Part shown: in pieces, positions 32,333 to 40,973 of the stretch
Layout of the letters: each line of letters begins with the position of its first letter
How positions within the stretch are numbered: the stretch's first letter is position 1
Source: Verrucomicrobiia bacterium
GTDB lineage: Bacteria > Verrucomicrobiota > Verrucomicrobiia > Verrucomicrobiales > Akkermansiaceae
Reading direction: 5' to 3'
Length of the DNA stretch: 44,230 nt
Assembly (NCBI GenBank): GCA_030430455.1
Contig: JAUIJB010000026.1
Span: forward strand, 1-44,230
Position numbers and translations under genes: made by a program
Notes under the pieces: generated by a model
What the model was told of the DNA's origin: nothing
What the model saw: only the letters and a program-made list of their open reading frames with translations
The model's database searches: none

Positions 32333-33067
32333 ATGTCCCTGTTCCACAGCGCCATCCGCACCGCCGCCGCCCTCGGGCTGCTGGCGACGGCCGGGCTGTG
32401 CGCGGGCCAGCAGATGTCGCCGGCGGACGTGGCGGGCACCGCGGAGCTCCAGGGCCTGGTCAGCGACCTGCGGGCGCGCAACGCCGCGCTCGAGAAGGCC
32501 GTCGCCCAGGCCAACCTCGCCGAGCGCGAGGCCTCGACCCAGCTGGCCGAGGTCCGCAAGCGCCTCGAGGCGCTCGGCCGCGACCTGCTCGACGGCGGCG
32601 ACGAGCGCCTGATCCAGGCCACCGCCGACATCCAGATCCTCAACGAACGCATCGAGGCGCTGGAGGGCGCGTCGATGCAGTTCGCCTCCGTCGTCAGCGA
32701 CTACCTCCGCCAGGCGGTCGCAGCCGATCCCGACGCCCGCCTGCGGGTGGAATCGGCGATGAGGGAGCTTGACGAAGTCCTCGGGCTCCGTCAGAAGCCC
32801 GCCCCCGCGGTTCCGGACGCGGGGCATGCCGGCCGCGCGCGCGTGGTCAGCATCGACGCCGAAACCGGACTGCTCGTCTTCAATGTCGGGACCCGCTCCG
32901 GGGCCCGCATCGGCACGAGCTACCGCCTCTTCCGGGGCGACCAAGCCTACGGCAGCGCGATCATCGCCGACACCCGGCGCTCGATCGCCGGTGCCTTCGT
33001 CGAGGAGCTCGACCCCGGGATGGGGCCGGTCCGCCTCGGCGACCTCGCCATTCTCGAAACCGAATAA
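32333..33067 (+). CDS. exported coiled-coil protein inserted in the S10 operon
   Basis: 244 residues from ATG at 32333. A signal peptide (MSLFHSAIRTAAALGLLATA, cut near CAGQ) is followed by a coiled coil (about 32-110: ELQGLVSDLRARNAALEKAV, STQLAEVRKRLEALGRDLLD, LNERIEALEGA). A C-terminal beta domain (about 165-244) has RARVVSIDAETGLLVFNVGT, RSGARIGTSYRLFRGDQAYG and ends GPVRLGDLAILETE. That module resembles the small beta-barrel found in many exported Verrucomicrobia/Planctomycetes proteins. It is not a ribosomal protein. It follows rpsS by 64 nt and precedes rplV by 24 nt, on the same strand, so it is cotranscribed with them. Its job is unknown. Confidence 0.85.
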   Translation: MSLFHSAIRTAAALGLLATAGLCAGQQMSPADVAGTAELQGLVSDLRARNAALEKAVAQANLAEREASTQLAEVRKRLEALGRDLLDGGDERLIQATADIQILNERIEALEGASMQFASVVSDYLRQAVAADPDARLRVESAMRELDEVLGLRQKPAPAVPDAGHAGRARVVSIDAETGLLVFNVGTRSGARIGTSYRLFRGDQAYGSAIIADTRRSIAGAFVEELDPGMGPVRLGDLAILETE

Positions 33068-33091
33068 TCCACCTCTCACCGACCCGTTCCG

Positions 33092-33478
33092 ATGGAAGTC
33101 AAGAGCATCACCAAGTTTGCCCGCGTATCGCCGAAGAAGGCGCGGGACGTCGCCCGCGAGATCCAGGGTCTTCCGGTCTCGGCCGCGCTCGATATCCTCA
33201 CCTTCACCCCGAAGAAGGCCGCGCAGCTGATCAACAAGACCCTCAAGACCGCGATCGCCGACGCCGAGAACAACTTCTCGCTCTCGGCCGACGAGATGAT
33301 CGTCAAGGAGGCCGTCATCGGTGCCGGTCCGGTGTTCCGCCGCTTCAAGCCGCGCGCCCGCGGTTCGGCCGGCGCCATCCGCCGCCGCACCAGCCACATC
33401 TTCATCACCCTCGCCGAGGCCCCCGAGGCCGACGAGGCGCCGAAGCGCCGCCACCTTTCCCAGAAGGCAGAAGCCTGA
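33092..33478 (+). CDS. rplV: 50S ribosomal protein L22
   Basis: 128 residues: MEVKSITKFARVSPKKARDV, LDILTFTPKKAAQLINKTLK, and the hairpin RFKPRARGSAGAIRRRTSHI that reaches into the exit tunnel. The C-terminus is slightly longer than usual (EAPKRRHLSQKAEA). Confidence 0.97.
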   Translation: MEVKSITKFARVSPKKARDVAREIQGLPVSAALDILTFTPKKAAQLINKTLKTAIADAENNFSLSADEMIVKEAVIGAGPVFRRFKPRARGSAGAIRRRTSHIFITLAEAPEADEAPKRRHLSQKAEA

Positions 33479-33511
33479 CCCCAACAACCTTCCAGCCAAC
33501 CGAATTTCACC

Positions 33512-34261
33512 ATGGGCCAGAAAGTCAACCCGATCGGATTCCGCCTCGCCGTCAACAAGGACTGGCGCTCGAAGTGGTACGCCTCCGGCAAGGATTACGC
33601 CGACAAGCTCCACGAGGACCTCGAGATCCGCAATTACATCCGCAAGCGCCTGCAGTTCGCCGCCCTCTCGAAGGTCGTGATCGAGCGTGCCTGGGCCAGC
33701 GTCCGCGTGACGCTGCACACCTCCCGCCCCGGCCTGATCATCGGCCGCAAGGGTTCGGAGATCGAGCGGATGACCAAGGACCTCGGCAAGATCTGCGGTG
33801 AGTCGCAGGTGAAGATCGACATCGTCGAGATCCGCAAGCCCGAGATCGACGCCCAGCTCGTCGCCGAGCAGGTCGCCATCCAGCTCGAGCGCCGGATCTC
33901 CTTCCGCCGCGCCATGAAGCGCGCCGTCGGGACCGCCATGGACTTCGGTGCCGAGGGCATCCGCCTGCGCGTCGCCGGCCGCCTTGGTGGTGCCGACATC
34001 GCCCGCTCGCAGGTCTACCTCGAGGGCAAGGTGCCGCTGCAGACGCTGCGTGTCCCGATCGACTACGGCTTCGCTGAGGCCCGCACCGTCTACGGCGTGA
34101 TCGGGGTGAAGTGCTGGATCAACAAGAAGCCCGACGCCGACCAGGGCAACCGTCCGCAAAACGACCGCCGCCCGCGCCGTCCGCGCCAGGACCGCCAGGG
34201 ACCGCCGCCTTCGGGTGGCCCGCCGTCGGGTGGTCCGGCCCCCGCACCCGCCCAGGGCTGA
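33512..34261 (+). CDS. rpsC: 30S ribosomal protein S3
   Basis: 249 residues: MGQKVNPIGFRLAVNKDWRS, the KH domain with IIGRKGSEIERMTKDLGK, and the C-terminal domain FRRAMKRAVGTAMDFGAEGI. The tail (about 215-249) is Pro/Gly/Arg-rich (ending PSGGPAPAPAQG), a disordered extension. S3 forms the mRNA entry gate. Confidence 0.98.
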   Translation: MGQKVNPIGFRLAVNKDWRSKWYASGKDYADKLHEDLEIRNYIRKRLQFAALSKVVIERAWASVRVTLHTSRPGLIIGRKGSEIERMTKDLGKICGESQVKIDIVEIRKPEIDAQLVAEQVAIQLERRISFRRAMKRAVGTAMDFGAEGIRLRVAGRLGGADIARSQVYLEGKVPLQTLRVPIDYGFAEARTVYGVIGVKCWINKKPDADQGNRPQNDRRPRRPRQDRQGPPPSGGPPSGGPAPAPAQG

Positions 34262-34317
34262 GGCCCGCGAATCATCCCATTTTCCGATAACCCCAACTTT
34301 CCCAGGAGGACCAAGCC

Positions 34318-34737
34318 ATGCCCTTGATGCCCAAACGCACGAAGTTCCGCAAGACCCACCGCGGCAGCCGCGCCGGCAACGCCCAGCGCGGAACCACGGT
34401 CGCCTTCGGTGACTTCGGCCTCCAGTCGCTCGGCCGCGGCTGGATGAGCAACCGCCAGATCGAAGCCTGCCGTATCGCCATCAACCGCTACCTCAAGCGC
34501 AAGGGCAAGGTGTGGATCCGCATCTTCCCGCACAAGTCGATCACCCGCCGTCCCCCGGAAACCCGGATGGGTAAGGGCAAGGGCGCGGTCGACGCCTGGG
34601 TCGCCGTGGTGCGCCCCGGCAACATGCTCTTCGAGGTCTCCGGCGTGCCGGAGTCCCAGGCCCGCGAGGCGATGCGCCTCGCCTCCTACAAGCTCGGCAT
34701 CCCGACCCGCTTCGTCGTCCGCGATCCGCACGCCTGA
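34318..34737 (+). CDS. rplP: 50S ribosomal protein L16
   Basis: 139 residues: [60 protein letters not shown]. One of the few genes with a perfect Shine-Dalgarno: AGGAGG at 34304-34309, 8 nt before ATG. L16 aligns the A-site tRNA. Confidence 0.98.
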   Translation: MPLMPKRTKFRKTHRGSRAGNAQRGTTVAFGDFGLQSLGRGWMSNRQIEACRIAINRYLKRKGKVWIRIFPHKSITRRPPETRMGKGKGAVDAWVAVVRPGNMLFEVSGVPESQAREAMRLASYKLGIPTRFVVRDPHA

Positions 34738-34760
34738 CCCACCACCAACCACCTTCCACC

Positions 34761-34964
34761 ATGGCATCCACCAAGAACAAGGAATTCGCCGAGCTCACCG
34801 TCAAGGAGCTCGAGGCCAAGCTGCGCGACCTCAAGGAGGAGGCGCTCAACCTGCGCCTCCAGCAGACCACCGGCCAGCTCGAGAACACCGCCCGGGTCCG
34901 CATCGTCCGCCGCGACACCGCGCGCGTGATGACGCTCCTGTCCGCCCGCCGCAAGGAAGCCTGA
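34761..34964 (+). CDS. rpmC: 50S ribosomal protein L29
   Basis: 67 residues, two helices: [40 protein letters not shown], then [15 protein letters not shown]. Normal place between rplP and rpsQ. Confidence 0.97.
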   Translation: MASTKNKEFAELTVKELEAKLRDLKEEALNLRLQQTTGQLENTARVRIVRRDTARVMTLLSARRKEA

Positions 34965-34996
34965 AGACGCCCAACCAACTCCCACCGAACCTTTCC

Positions 34997-35266
34997 ATGA
35001 GCGAGACCCAGCAGGAATCCCGTCCGAACCTCCGCAAGACCCGCGTCGGCGTGGTCGTCTCGGACAAGATGAACAAGACCCTCGTGGTCGAGCACATCGC
35101 CCGGGTGCCCCACCCGCAGTTCAACAAGATCGTCAAGAAGTCGAAGAAGTACTACGTCCACGACGAGAACGAAGAGGCTTCGATCGGTGACAAGGTCCGC
35201 ATCGTCGAGACCAAGCCGATCTCCAAGAAGAAGTGCTGGACGCTCGCCGAGGTGCTCTCGCACTGA
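34997..35266 (+). CDS. rpsQ: 30S ribosomal protein S17
   Basis: 89 residues: [62 protein letters not shown]-fold primary binder of 16S rRNA. Confidence 0.97.
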   Translation: MSETQQESRPNLRKTRVGVVVSDKMNKTLVVEHIARVPHPQFNKIVKKSKKYYVHDENEEASIGDKVRIVETKPISKKKCWTLAEVLSH

Positions 35267-35306
35267 CCCGCGCCAGCCGGCATCCACCCACCCACTTTTC
35301 CCTGCC

Positions 35307-35672
35307 ATGATCCAGATGGAATCCCTCGTTTCGGTCGCCGACAACACCGGCGCCCGCTCCGCCAAGATGATCGGCGTGCTCGGCAAGCGTTCGCGCAGCG
35401 CCGGCGTCGGCGACATCATCACCGCGCACGTCCGCGACTCGATCCCGACCGCCTCGATCAAGAAGGGCAGCGTCGTGAAGGCCGTGGTCGTTCGCACCGC
35501 CGCCCCGATCCGCCGCTCCGACGGCTCGGTGCTGCGCTTCGACAACAACGCCATCGTCGTGATCGACAAGGACAACAACCCCCGCGGCACCCGCATCTTC
35601 GGCCCCGTGGCCCGCGAGCTCCGCGAGAAGCAGTTCATGAAGATCGTCTCCCTCGCCCCCGAGGTCCTCTGA
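35307..35672 (+). CDS. rplN: 50S ribosomal protein L14
   Basis: 121 residues: [79 protein letters not shown]. Subunit bridge protein; binding site of the silencing factor RsfS. First gene of the spc part. Confidence 0.98.
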   Translation: MIQMESLVSVADNTGARSAKMIGVLGKRSRSAGVGDIITAHVRDSIPTASIKKGSVVKAVVVRTAAPIRRSDGSVLRFDNNAIVVIDKDNNPRGTRIFGPVARELREKQFMKIVSLAPEVL

Positions 35673-35692
35673 ATCCCGCAACTCACGAATCC

Positions 35693-35917
35693 ATGAAGAC
35701 TCACGTGAAGAAGGGCGACGAGGTCGAGGTCATCGCCGGCAACCACAAGGGCAAGCGCGGCACGGTCCTCTCGGTCAACGCCGAGAAGGAGCAGGTGATC
35801 GTCGACGGCGCCCGCAAGGTCAAGAAGGCGGTCCGCCGCTCCGATCAGCATCCCGATGGCGGGATCATCGAGGAGGACGGACCCATCCACATTTCCAACG
35901 TCAAGAAACTGGGCTGA
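35693..35917 (+). CDS. rplX: 50S ribosomal protein L24
   Basis: 74 residues: [40 protein letters not shown], then [23 protein letters not shown]-motif assembly starter. The 3' side is unusual: a 247-nt gap with an inverted repeat before rplE. Confidence 0.97.
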   Translation: MKTHVKKGDEVEVIAGNHKGKRGTVLSVNAEKEQVIVDGARKVKKAVRRSDQHPDGGIIEEDGPIHISNVKKLG

Positions 35918-35942
35918 ACCGCCGGTCCATCGGTCTGGGGAA

Positions 35943-36099
35943 ACCGCCGATGAACGCCGATGGACGCAGATTAACATATTTCCAAGCAAACGAAACACTG
36001 GGCGAAGGGACCGAAACCCGGGACAGGACCGAAAGAGAACCGCACGAGCCGCGACGAGGAGATTCCAATCCTCCGCGTCCATCTGCGTTCATCCGCGGT
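35943..36099. repeat. 157-bp inverted-repeat element between rplX and rplE
   Basis: The left arm (35943-35970) and the reverse complement of the right arm (36072-36099) match at 25 of 28 positions; the three differences are exactly 10 nt apart. Each arm contains repeated GATGAACGC / GATGGACGC steps of about 10 nt. This type (GCGGATGAACGCAGATGGA) is a widespread intergenic repeat in several phyla, from memory. The 101-nt centre has no gene. It lies inside an operon that must be transcribed through it. Confidence 0.85.
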
Positions 36100-36164
36100 A
36101 CTTTCCCGATTCGCCTCCAAGCCCGCGCTTAAGCGCGCTGAACAGCGCTGACCCGCAAAACAAG

Positions 36165-36764
36165 ATGAGCACACCCGTCCTGAAAAAACACTACCTGGAG
36201 AAGGTGGTGCCGGCTCTCAAGGAGAAGCTCGGCTGCACCAACCCCCATCAGGTCCCGACCCTCGAGAAGATCGTCGTGACCACCTGCATGGGATCGGCCC
36301 CCGACCGCAAGGTCGCGGTGGATGACGCCGTGATCGAGATCGCCAAGATCACCGGCCAGAAGCCCTCGATCACCTACTCGAAGAAGGCCGTCGCGAACTT
36401 CAAGCTGCGCGCCGGCGAGCCGCTCGGCGCCCGCGTGACCCTGCGCGGCGAGCGCATGTGGGACTTCCTGCTGCGCTTCATCCACATCACCTCGCCGAAC
36501 ATCCGCGACTTCCGCGGGATCTCCTCGAAGAGCTTCGACGGCATGGGCAACTACGCCCTGGGCTTCGCCGACCAGTCGGTGTTCCCGGAGATCGAGCTCG
36601 ACCAGATCAAGCGCCAGATCGGCTTCGACATCATCTTCGTCACCTCGGCGAAGACCGATGAGGCGGGCCGCGCGCTGCTCGCCGAGCTGGGCATGCCCTT
36701 CCGCGACCTGAAGAAGGGTCCCGAGGGCTCCGACGGTGACAAGGCCGAGGAGGCCGCCGCCTGA
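36165..36764 (+). CDS. rplE: 50S ribosomal protein L5
   Basis: 199 residues: MSTPVLKKHYLEKVVPALKE, LEKIVVTTCMGSAPDRKVAV, KPSITYSKKAVANFKLRAGE, FRGISSKSFDGMGNYALGFA. L5 binds 5S rRNA. The C-terminus adds an acidic/Ala tail. The start is clear; a longer in-frame stretch upstream is the repeat element and is not coding. Confidence 0.97.
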   Translation: MSTPVLKKHYLEKVVPALKEKLGCTNPHQVPTLEKIVVTTCMGSAPDRKVAVDDAVIEIAKITGQKPSITYSKKAVANFKLRAGEPLGARVTLRGERMWDFLLRFIHITSPNIRDFRGISSKSFDGMGNYALGFADQSVFPEIELDQIKRQIGFDIIFVTSAKTDEAGRALLAELGMPFRDLKKGPEGSDGDKAEEAAA

Positions 36765-36791
36765 AACTGAAACGACGAACCACTCATCATC

Positions 36792-37190
36792 ATGGCCGTT
36801 CTCACCGATCCCATCTCCGACTTCCTGACGCGCTTCAAGAACTGCTGCCGCGCCGGAAACGAGGAGTTCACCGCGCCCTACTCCCGCATCAAGGCGGACA
36901 TCGCCAAGATCCTCCAGGAGGAGGGCTACATCTGGAGCTTCGAGGTCGTGACCGAGGGCTCCCACCCGGAGCTCAAGGTCAAGAGCCGCTACGTCGACGG
37001 ACGTCCGGTGCTCACCGACCTGAAGCGCATCTCCAAGCCGGGCCGGCGCGTCTACTCCGGCTCCAACGAGATTCCCCGCGTCCTCAACGGACTCGGCATC
37101 GCCATCGTCTCGACCTCCAAGGGCGTCATGTCCGGCGGTTCCGCCAAGCGCCAGAAGCTCGGCGGCGAGGTCCTCGCCCACGTCTGGTAA
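36792..37190 (+). CDS. rpsH: 30S ribosomal protein S8
   Basis: 132 residues: [60 protein letters not shown]. In E. coli S8 controls the spc operon by binding near rplE; here rpsN, usually directly before rpsH, is missing. Confidence 0.97.
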   Translation: MAVLTDPISDFLTRFKNCCRAGNEEFTAPYSRIKADIAKILQEEGYIWSFEVVTEGSHPELKVKSRYVDGRPVLTDLKRISKPGRRVYSGSNEIPRVLNGLGIAIVSTSKGVMSGGSAKRQKLGGEVLAHVW

Positions 37191-37219
37191 ACCCCGATTC
37201 GAGAAAGGAGAAACACACC

Positions 37220-37759
37220 ATGTCCCGAGTTGGAATCAAGCCGATCACCCTCCCCGACAAGGTCAAGCTGAGCGTCAGCGGCCGCAACGTCGAGGTGGAG
37301 GGCCCCAAGGGCAAGCTTTCGATCGACCTGCCGAGGGGCGTCGACGTGAAGGTGGAGGAGTCCACCGTCACGGTCACGCGCCAGTCGGAGAGCCGCGAGC
37401 ACCGTGCGCTGCACGGCACCGTCCGCAGCCTGGTCAACAACATGATCACCGGCGTCTCGCAGGGCTTCGTCAAGGAGCTCGAGATCCAGGGGGTCGGCAT
37501 GCGCGCGGCGGTCAAGGGCAAGGAACTCGACCTGTCGCTCGGCAAGTCGCACCCGATCCTGCACCCGATCCCGGAGGGGCTCGCCGTGAGCGTCGCCGAC
37601 AACACCAAGATCAAGGTCGAGGGAATCGACAAGCAGGTCGTCGGTCAGTTCGCCGCCGAGGTCCGCAGCTACTACCCGCCGGAGCCCTACAAGGGCAAGG
37701 GCGTCCGCTACGTCGGCGAGTACGTCCGCCGCAAGGAAGGCAAGAGCGTCGCCAAGTAA
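37220..37759 (+). CDS. rplF: 50S ribosomal protein L6
   Basis: 179 residues: [76 protein letters not shown]. Preceded by AAAGGAG (37204-37210), a good ribosome binding site. Confidence 0.98.
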   Translation: MSRVGIKPITLPDKVKLSVSGRNVEVEGPKGKLSIDLPRGVDVKVEESTVTVTRQSESREHRALHGTVRSLVNNMITGVSQGFVKELEIQGVGMRAAVKGKELDLSLGKSHPILHPIPEGLAVSVADNTKIKVEGIDKQVVGQFAAEVRSYYPPEPYKGKGVRYVGEYVRRKEGKSVAK

Positions 37760-37785
37760 GCGCAACCCGAACACCGATACCCACC

Positions 37786-38142
37786 ATGAGCCAAGTCAAT
37801 CGCAAGCAGGTGCGTCGCCGGATCCACAAGCGGATCCGCCGCAAGGTTGCCGGGTCCGCCGCGCGTCCGCGCCTCGCCGTCCACTACTCCAACCAGCACG
37901 TCTACGCCCAGGTCATCGACGACGAGGCCGGCCGCACCGTGGCCTCCGCCTCGACCCTCGACAAGGGCGTCGAGAAGGGTGCCTCGAACGTCGAGTGCGC
38001 CGCCGCCGTCGGCAAGATGATCGCCGAGCGTGCCAAGGAAGCCAAGGTTGGCGCCGTCGTCTTCGACCGCGGTGGCCACCTCTATCACGGCAAGATCAAG
38101 GCGCTTGCCGACGCCGCCCGGGAAGCCGGACTCGAATTCTAA
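37786..38142 (+). CDS. rplR: 50S ribosomal protein L18
   Basis: 118 residues: [66 protein letters not shown]. 5S rRNA binder. Its stop and the next gene's start are in the same frame, 18 nt apart. Confidence 0.97.
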   Translation: MSQVNRKQVRRRIHKRIRRKVAGSAARPRLAVHYSNQHVYAQVIDDEAGRTVASASTLDKGVEKGASNVECAAAVGKMIAERAKEAKVGAVVFDRGGHLYHGKIKALADAAREAGLEF

Positions 38143-38160
38143 TCCCTAATTTCCGTAGTT

Positions 38161-38808
38161 TTGACTGCCAACGAGACATCCACTCCCTCCGGCGCCGGCT
38201 CCAGCCCGGCCAAGCCGGCCGACCAAGCCCAGCGCCCGGGACCGGGCGGCGGCGGACGCCCCGGCGGCCACCGCGACCATCGTGGCGGCCGCGGCCCGCG
38301 CCGCGACGACCGCAACGCGTCGGAGTCCGACGGACCGGAGCTGACCGAGAAGGTCGTCTTCATCAACCGCTGTGCCAAGGTCGTGAAGGGCGGCCGCCGC
38401 TTCAGCTTCTCCGCGCTCGTCGTCGTCGGCGACCGCGAGGGCAAGGTCGGCCTCGGCTTCGGCAAGGCCAACGAGGTCGCCGACTGCATCCGCAAGGCCA
38501 ACGACTACGCCCGCAACCGGATGGTGAAGATGAACATCGTGGACGGCACGATCCCCCACGAGATCTACTCCGAGTTCGGCGGTGGCAAGGTGCTCCTCAA
38601 GCCCGCCTCCCCCGGTACCGGGATCATCGCCGGCGGCGGTGTCCGCGCGGTCTGCGAGGCCGTCGGCATCCGCGACGTGCTCGCCAAGTCGCTGGGCTCC
38701 GCCAACCACGCCAACGTGGTCAAGGCGACCCTCAAGGCGCTCTCCGAGCTGCGCACCCGCGACCAGATCCTGTCGTCGCGAGGCAAGAAGAAGAAGGAAT
38801 CGATCTAA
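38161..38808 (+). CDS. rpsE: 30S ribosomal protein S5, TTG start
   Basis: 215 residues, about 50 longer than usual at the N-terminus: residues 1-58 are Gly/Pro/Arg-rich ([19 protein letters not shown]). The S5 core starts at [20 protein letters not shown], then [20 protein letters not shown] and [20 protein letters not shown]. Upstream of TTG the frame holds only six codons (one ATT) after the rplR stop, and the next ATG is inside the S5 core, so TTG is the only sensible start apart from ATT. No Shine-Dalgarno is visible. Translation is probably coupled to rplR. Confidence 0.92.
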   Translation: MTANETSTPSGAGSSPAKPADQAQRPGPGGGGRPGGHRDHRGGRGPRRDDRNASESDGPELTEKVVFINRCAKVVKGGRRFSFSALVVVGDREGKVGLGFGKANEVADCIRKANDYARNRMVKMNIVDGTIPHEIYSEFGGGKVLLKPASPGTGIIAGGGVRAVCEAVGIRDVLAKSLGSANHANVVKATLKALSELRTRDQILSSRGKKKKESI

Positions 38809-38889
38809 GGTCGCAGGTCGACCGTCGTCGGCCTCCGGAGACGGAGTGCCCCCGAGCGGCGGCCGTGAACGGACAACCGAAACATCATC

Positions 38890-39345
38890 ATGAAACTTCA
38901 CACACTCCAGCCCAACGAGGGTTCGAAGCACCGGGTCAAGCGTCTCGGCTGCGGCGAAAGCTCCGGCCTCGGCAAGACGAGCGGCAAGGGTCACAAGGGC
39001 CAGAAGGCCCGCTCGGGCGGTTCGATCCGCCCCGGCTTCGAGGGTGGCCAGATGCCGCTCCACCGCCGCCTGCCCAAGAAGGGCTTCAACAACAAGGACT
39101 TCAAGACGAAGGTGGCGATCGTCAACGTCGCGGCCCTCGAGAAGAACTTCGAGGACGGCGCGACCGTCGACGAGAAGGCGCTCCGCGAGAAGGGCCTGGT
39201 CAACCGCAACGTCGACCTGGTGAAGGTCCTCGGGCAGGGCGAGCTCAGCAAGAAGCTCACCGTGGCGGTCGACACCCTCAGTGCCTCCGCCCGCGAGAAG
39301 ATCGAGAAGGCGGGGGGCAAGGTCGAGGCACCCGGTGCCGCCTGA
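38890..39345 (+). CDS. rplO: 50S ribosomal protein L15
   Basis: 151 residues: MKLHTLQPNEGSKHRVKRLG, SSGLGKTSGKGHKGQKARSG, PGFEGGQMPLHRRLPKKGFN. rpmD (L30), usually before it, is missing; the 81-nt gap after rpsE contains no gene. Confidence 0.97.
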   Translation: MKLHTLQPNEGSKHRVKRLGCGESSGLGKTSGKGHKGQKARSGGSIRPGFEGGQMPLHRRLPKKGFNNKDFKTKVAIVNVAALEKNFEDGATVDEKALREKGLVNRNVDLVKVLGQGELSKKLTVAVDTLSASAREKIEKAGGKVEAPGAA

Positions 39346-39377
39346 TGAGCATCCCGTGCCATCCATGATTCCCCGTC

Positions 39378-39414
39378 GTTAAGGAAGCGCTTGCCCGCTT
39401 CCTTAACGCGTTTT
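39378..39414 (+). terminator. strong hairpin between rplO and secY
   Basis: GTTAAGGAAGCG (39378-39389) pairs perfectly with CGCTTCCTTAAC (39396-39407) around CTTGCC; three nt later comes TTTT (39411-39414). It looks like an intrinsic terminator or attenuator inside the operon, partly separating secY-adk-map from the ribosomal genes. Confidence 0.65.
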
Positions 39415-39456
39415 AAAGGAGCGCCCGCCTTTCCCCGCGAGAATCCCACGCAAACC

Positions 39457-40965
39457 ATGATTTCCGCCTTCGCGAACACCTGGAAGGTCCCCGAGCTGAG
39501 GGACCGCATTCTCTTCACCCTGGGGATGATCGTCCTCGTCCGACTCGGGGTCCACGTGACCATCCCGGGCGTCGATGCCTCGGTCATCTCGGCGTGGAAG
39601 GAGTTCGCCAAGAACAACCAGGACGCCGGCACCGCCGGCGGGCTCACCGCGATCCTCGGGATCTTCTCCGGTGGCGCGCTCCAGCAGGCCGGGGTCTTCG
39701 CGCTGGGGATCATGCCGTACATCTCGGCATCGATCATGGTCCAGCTGATGACCGCCGTGGTGCCCAAGCTCTCGCGGCTGTCCCGCGAGGACGGCGGCCG
39801 CCAGAAGATCACCCAGTACACCCGCTACATCACCATCGGCATCGCCCTGGTGCAGGGGATCTTCGTCGCCCGCTCGCTGATCACCCCGGAGAACATCCCC
39901 TACATGGGCGGCATCGGCGAGGTGATGCGCGAGCAGGGCAAGAGGCTCGTCGCCGACCCGAGCATGCTGTGGCAGATCCAGACGGTGCTCACCATCGTCT
40001 CCGGCACGCTGCTGCTGATGTGGATCGGCGACCAGATGACCGAGCGCGGCATCGGCAACGGCACCTCGATCATCATCACGGTCAACATCATCGCCGCCCT
40101 CCCGGGGTCGCTGGTCCAGACCTGGGACCACTTCGTCGGCGGCGAGGGCGCCAACGCCTACCGCTCCGTGATGATGGTGGTCATGATCGCCATGCTGCTG
40201 CTGGTCATCGCGGGAACCATCGCCATCACCCAGGCGCAGCGCCGGATCGCGATCCAGTACGCCAAGCGCGTCGTCGGCCGCAAGCAGTTCGGCGGACAGA
40301 CGCAGTACCTCCCGCTCAAGGTCAACTACTCGGGGGTGATGCCGATCATCTTCGCCAGCGCGGTCCTCTCGCTGCCGGCGATCATCGTCCAGCAGGCCTT
40401 CCTGGACGCCGACTGGGCGCGCAAGTTCCTCGACCTGATGACGGGCAGCACCTATTACGTCATCGGTGCGGTGATGATCTTCTTCTTCTCGTACTTCTGG
40501 GTGGCGACGATGTTCCAGCCCTCGCAGATCGCCGAGGACCTGAAGCGCAACGGCGGCTACATCCCCGGCGTCCGGCCGGGCAAGCCGACCGCCGAGTTCC
40601 TCGACTTCACGATGACCCGGCTGACCTTCGCCGGTGCCATCTTCCTCTCGATCATCTTCTTCCTGCCGGTGGCGATCGGCGCGGCGGTGCAGCTGCCGCC
40701 CGGCTCGATGGTGCTGCAGTTCTTCGGCGGCACCAGCCTGCTGATCATGGTCGGGGTCGTGCTGGACGTGATGCGCCAGATCGAGACCCACCTGCTGCAG
40801 CGCCACTACGACGGCTTCCTCCGCAAGGGCAAGCTGAAGGGCCGCTACGACCGCCTCAACCAGGACCCCGGATCGTCGTCCTCGAGCAACGTGGTCGTCT
40901 ACCTGCTGGCCTTCTGCGGCCTTCTGGTGGTCCTCGCGGTGGCGGCCTGGATCGCCCACTCCTGA
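39457..40965 (+). CDS. secY: protein translocase subunit SecY
   Basis: 502 residues, longer than E. coli SecY (443). About ten membrane helices, the first at about 18-38 (RILFTLGMIVLVRLGVHVTI). Conserved parts: VPKLSRLSREDGGRQKITQY, MWIGDQMTERGIGNGTSIII, AQRRIAIQYAKRVVGRKQFG and IAEDLKRNGGYIPGVRPGKP. A Ser-rich stretch (DPGSSSSSN) precedes a final hydrophobic helix (VVVYLLAFCGLLVVLAVAAW) that is an extra C-terminal segment. Channel for protein export. Confidence 0.96.
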   Translation: MISAFANTWKVPELRDRILFTLGMIVLVRLGVHVTIPGVDASVISAWKEFAKNNQDAGTAGGLTAILGIFSGGALQQAGVFALGIMPYISASIMVQLMTAVVPKLSRLSREDGGRQKITQYTRYITIGIALVQGIFVARSLITPENIPYMGGIGEVMREQGKRLVADPSMLWQIQTVLTIVSGTLLLMWIGDQMTERGIGNGTSIIITVNIIAALPGSLVQTWDHFVGGEGANAYRSVMMVVMIAMLLLVIAGTIAITQAQRRIAIQYAKRVVGRKQFGGQTQYLPLKVNYSGVMPIIFASAVLSLPAIIVQQAFLDADWARKFLDLMTGSTYYVIGAVMIFFFSYFWVATMFQPSQIAEDLKRNGGYIPGVRPGKPTAEFLDFTMTRLTFAGAIFLSIIFFLPVAIGAAVQLPPGSMVLQFFGGTSLLIMVGVVLDVMRQIETHLLQRHYDGFLRKGKLKGRYDRLNQDPGSSSSSNVVVYLLAFCGLLVVLAVAAWIAHS

Positions 40966-40973
40966 CCGCTCCC

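Noticed and set aside
35918..36164. Longer L5 protein or an rpsN gene in the rplX-rplE gap
   Set aside because: The upstream in-frame stretch translates the inverted-repeat element; no S14 zinc or core motif is found in any frame.
38809..38889. rpmD (L30) between rpsE and rplO
   Set aside because: The 81-nt gap is too short for L30 and contains no such residues.
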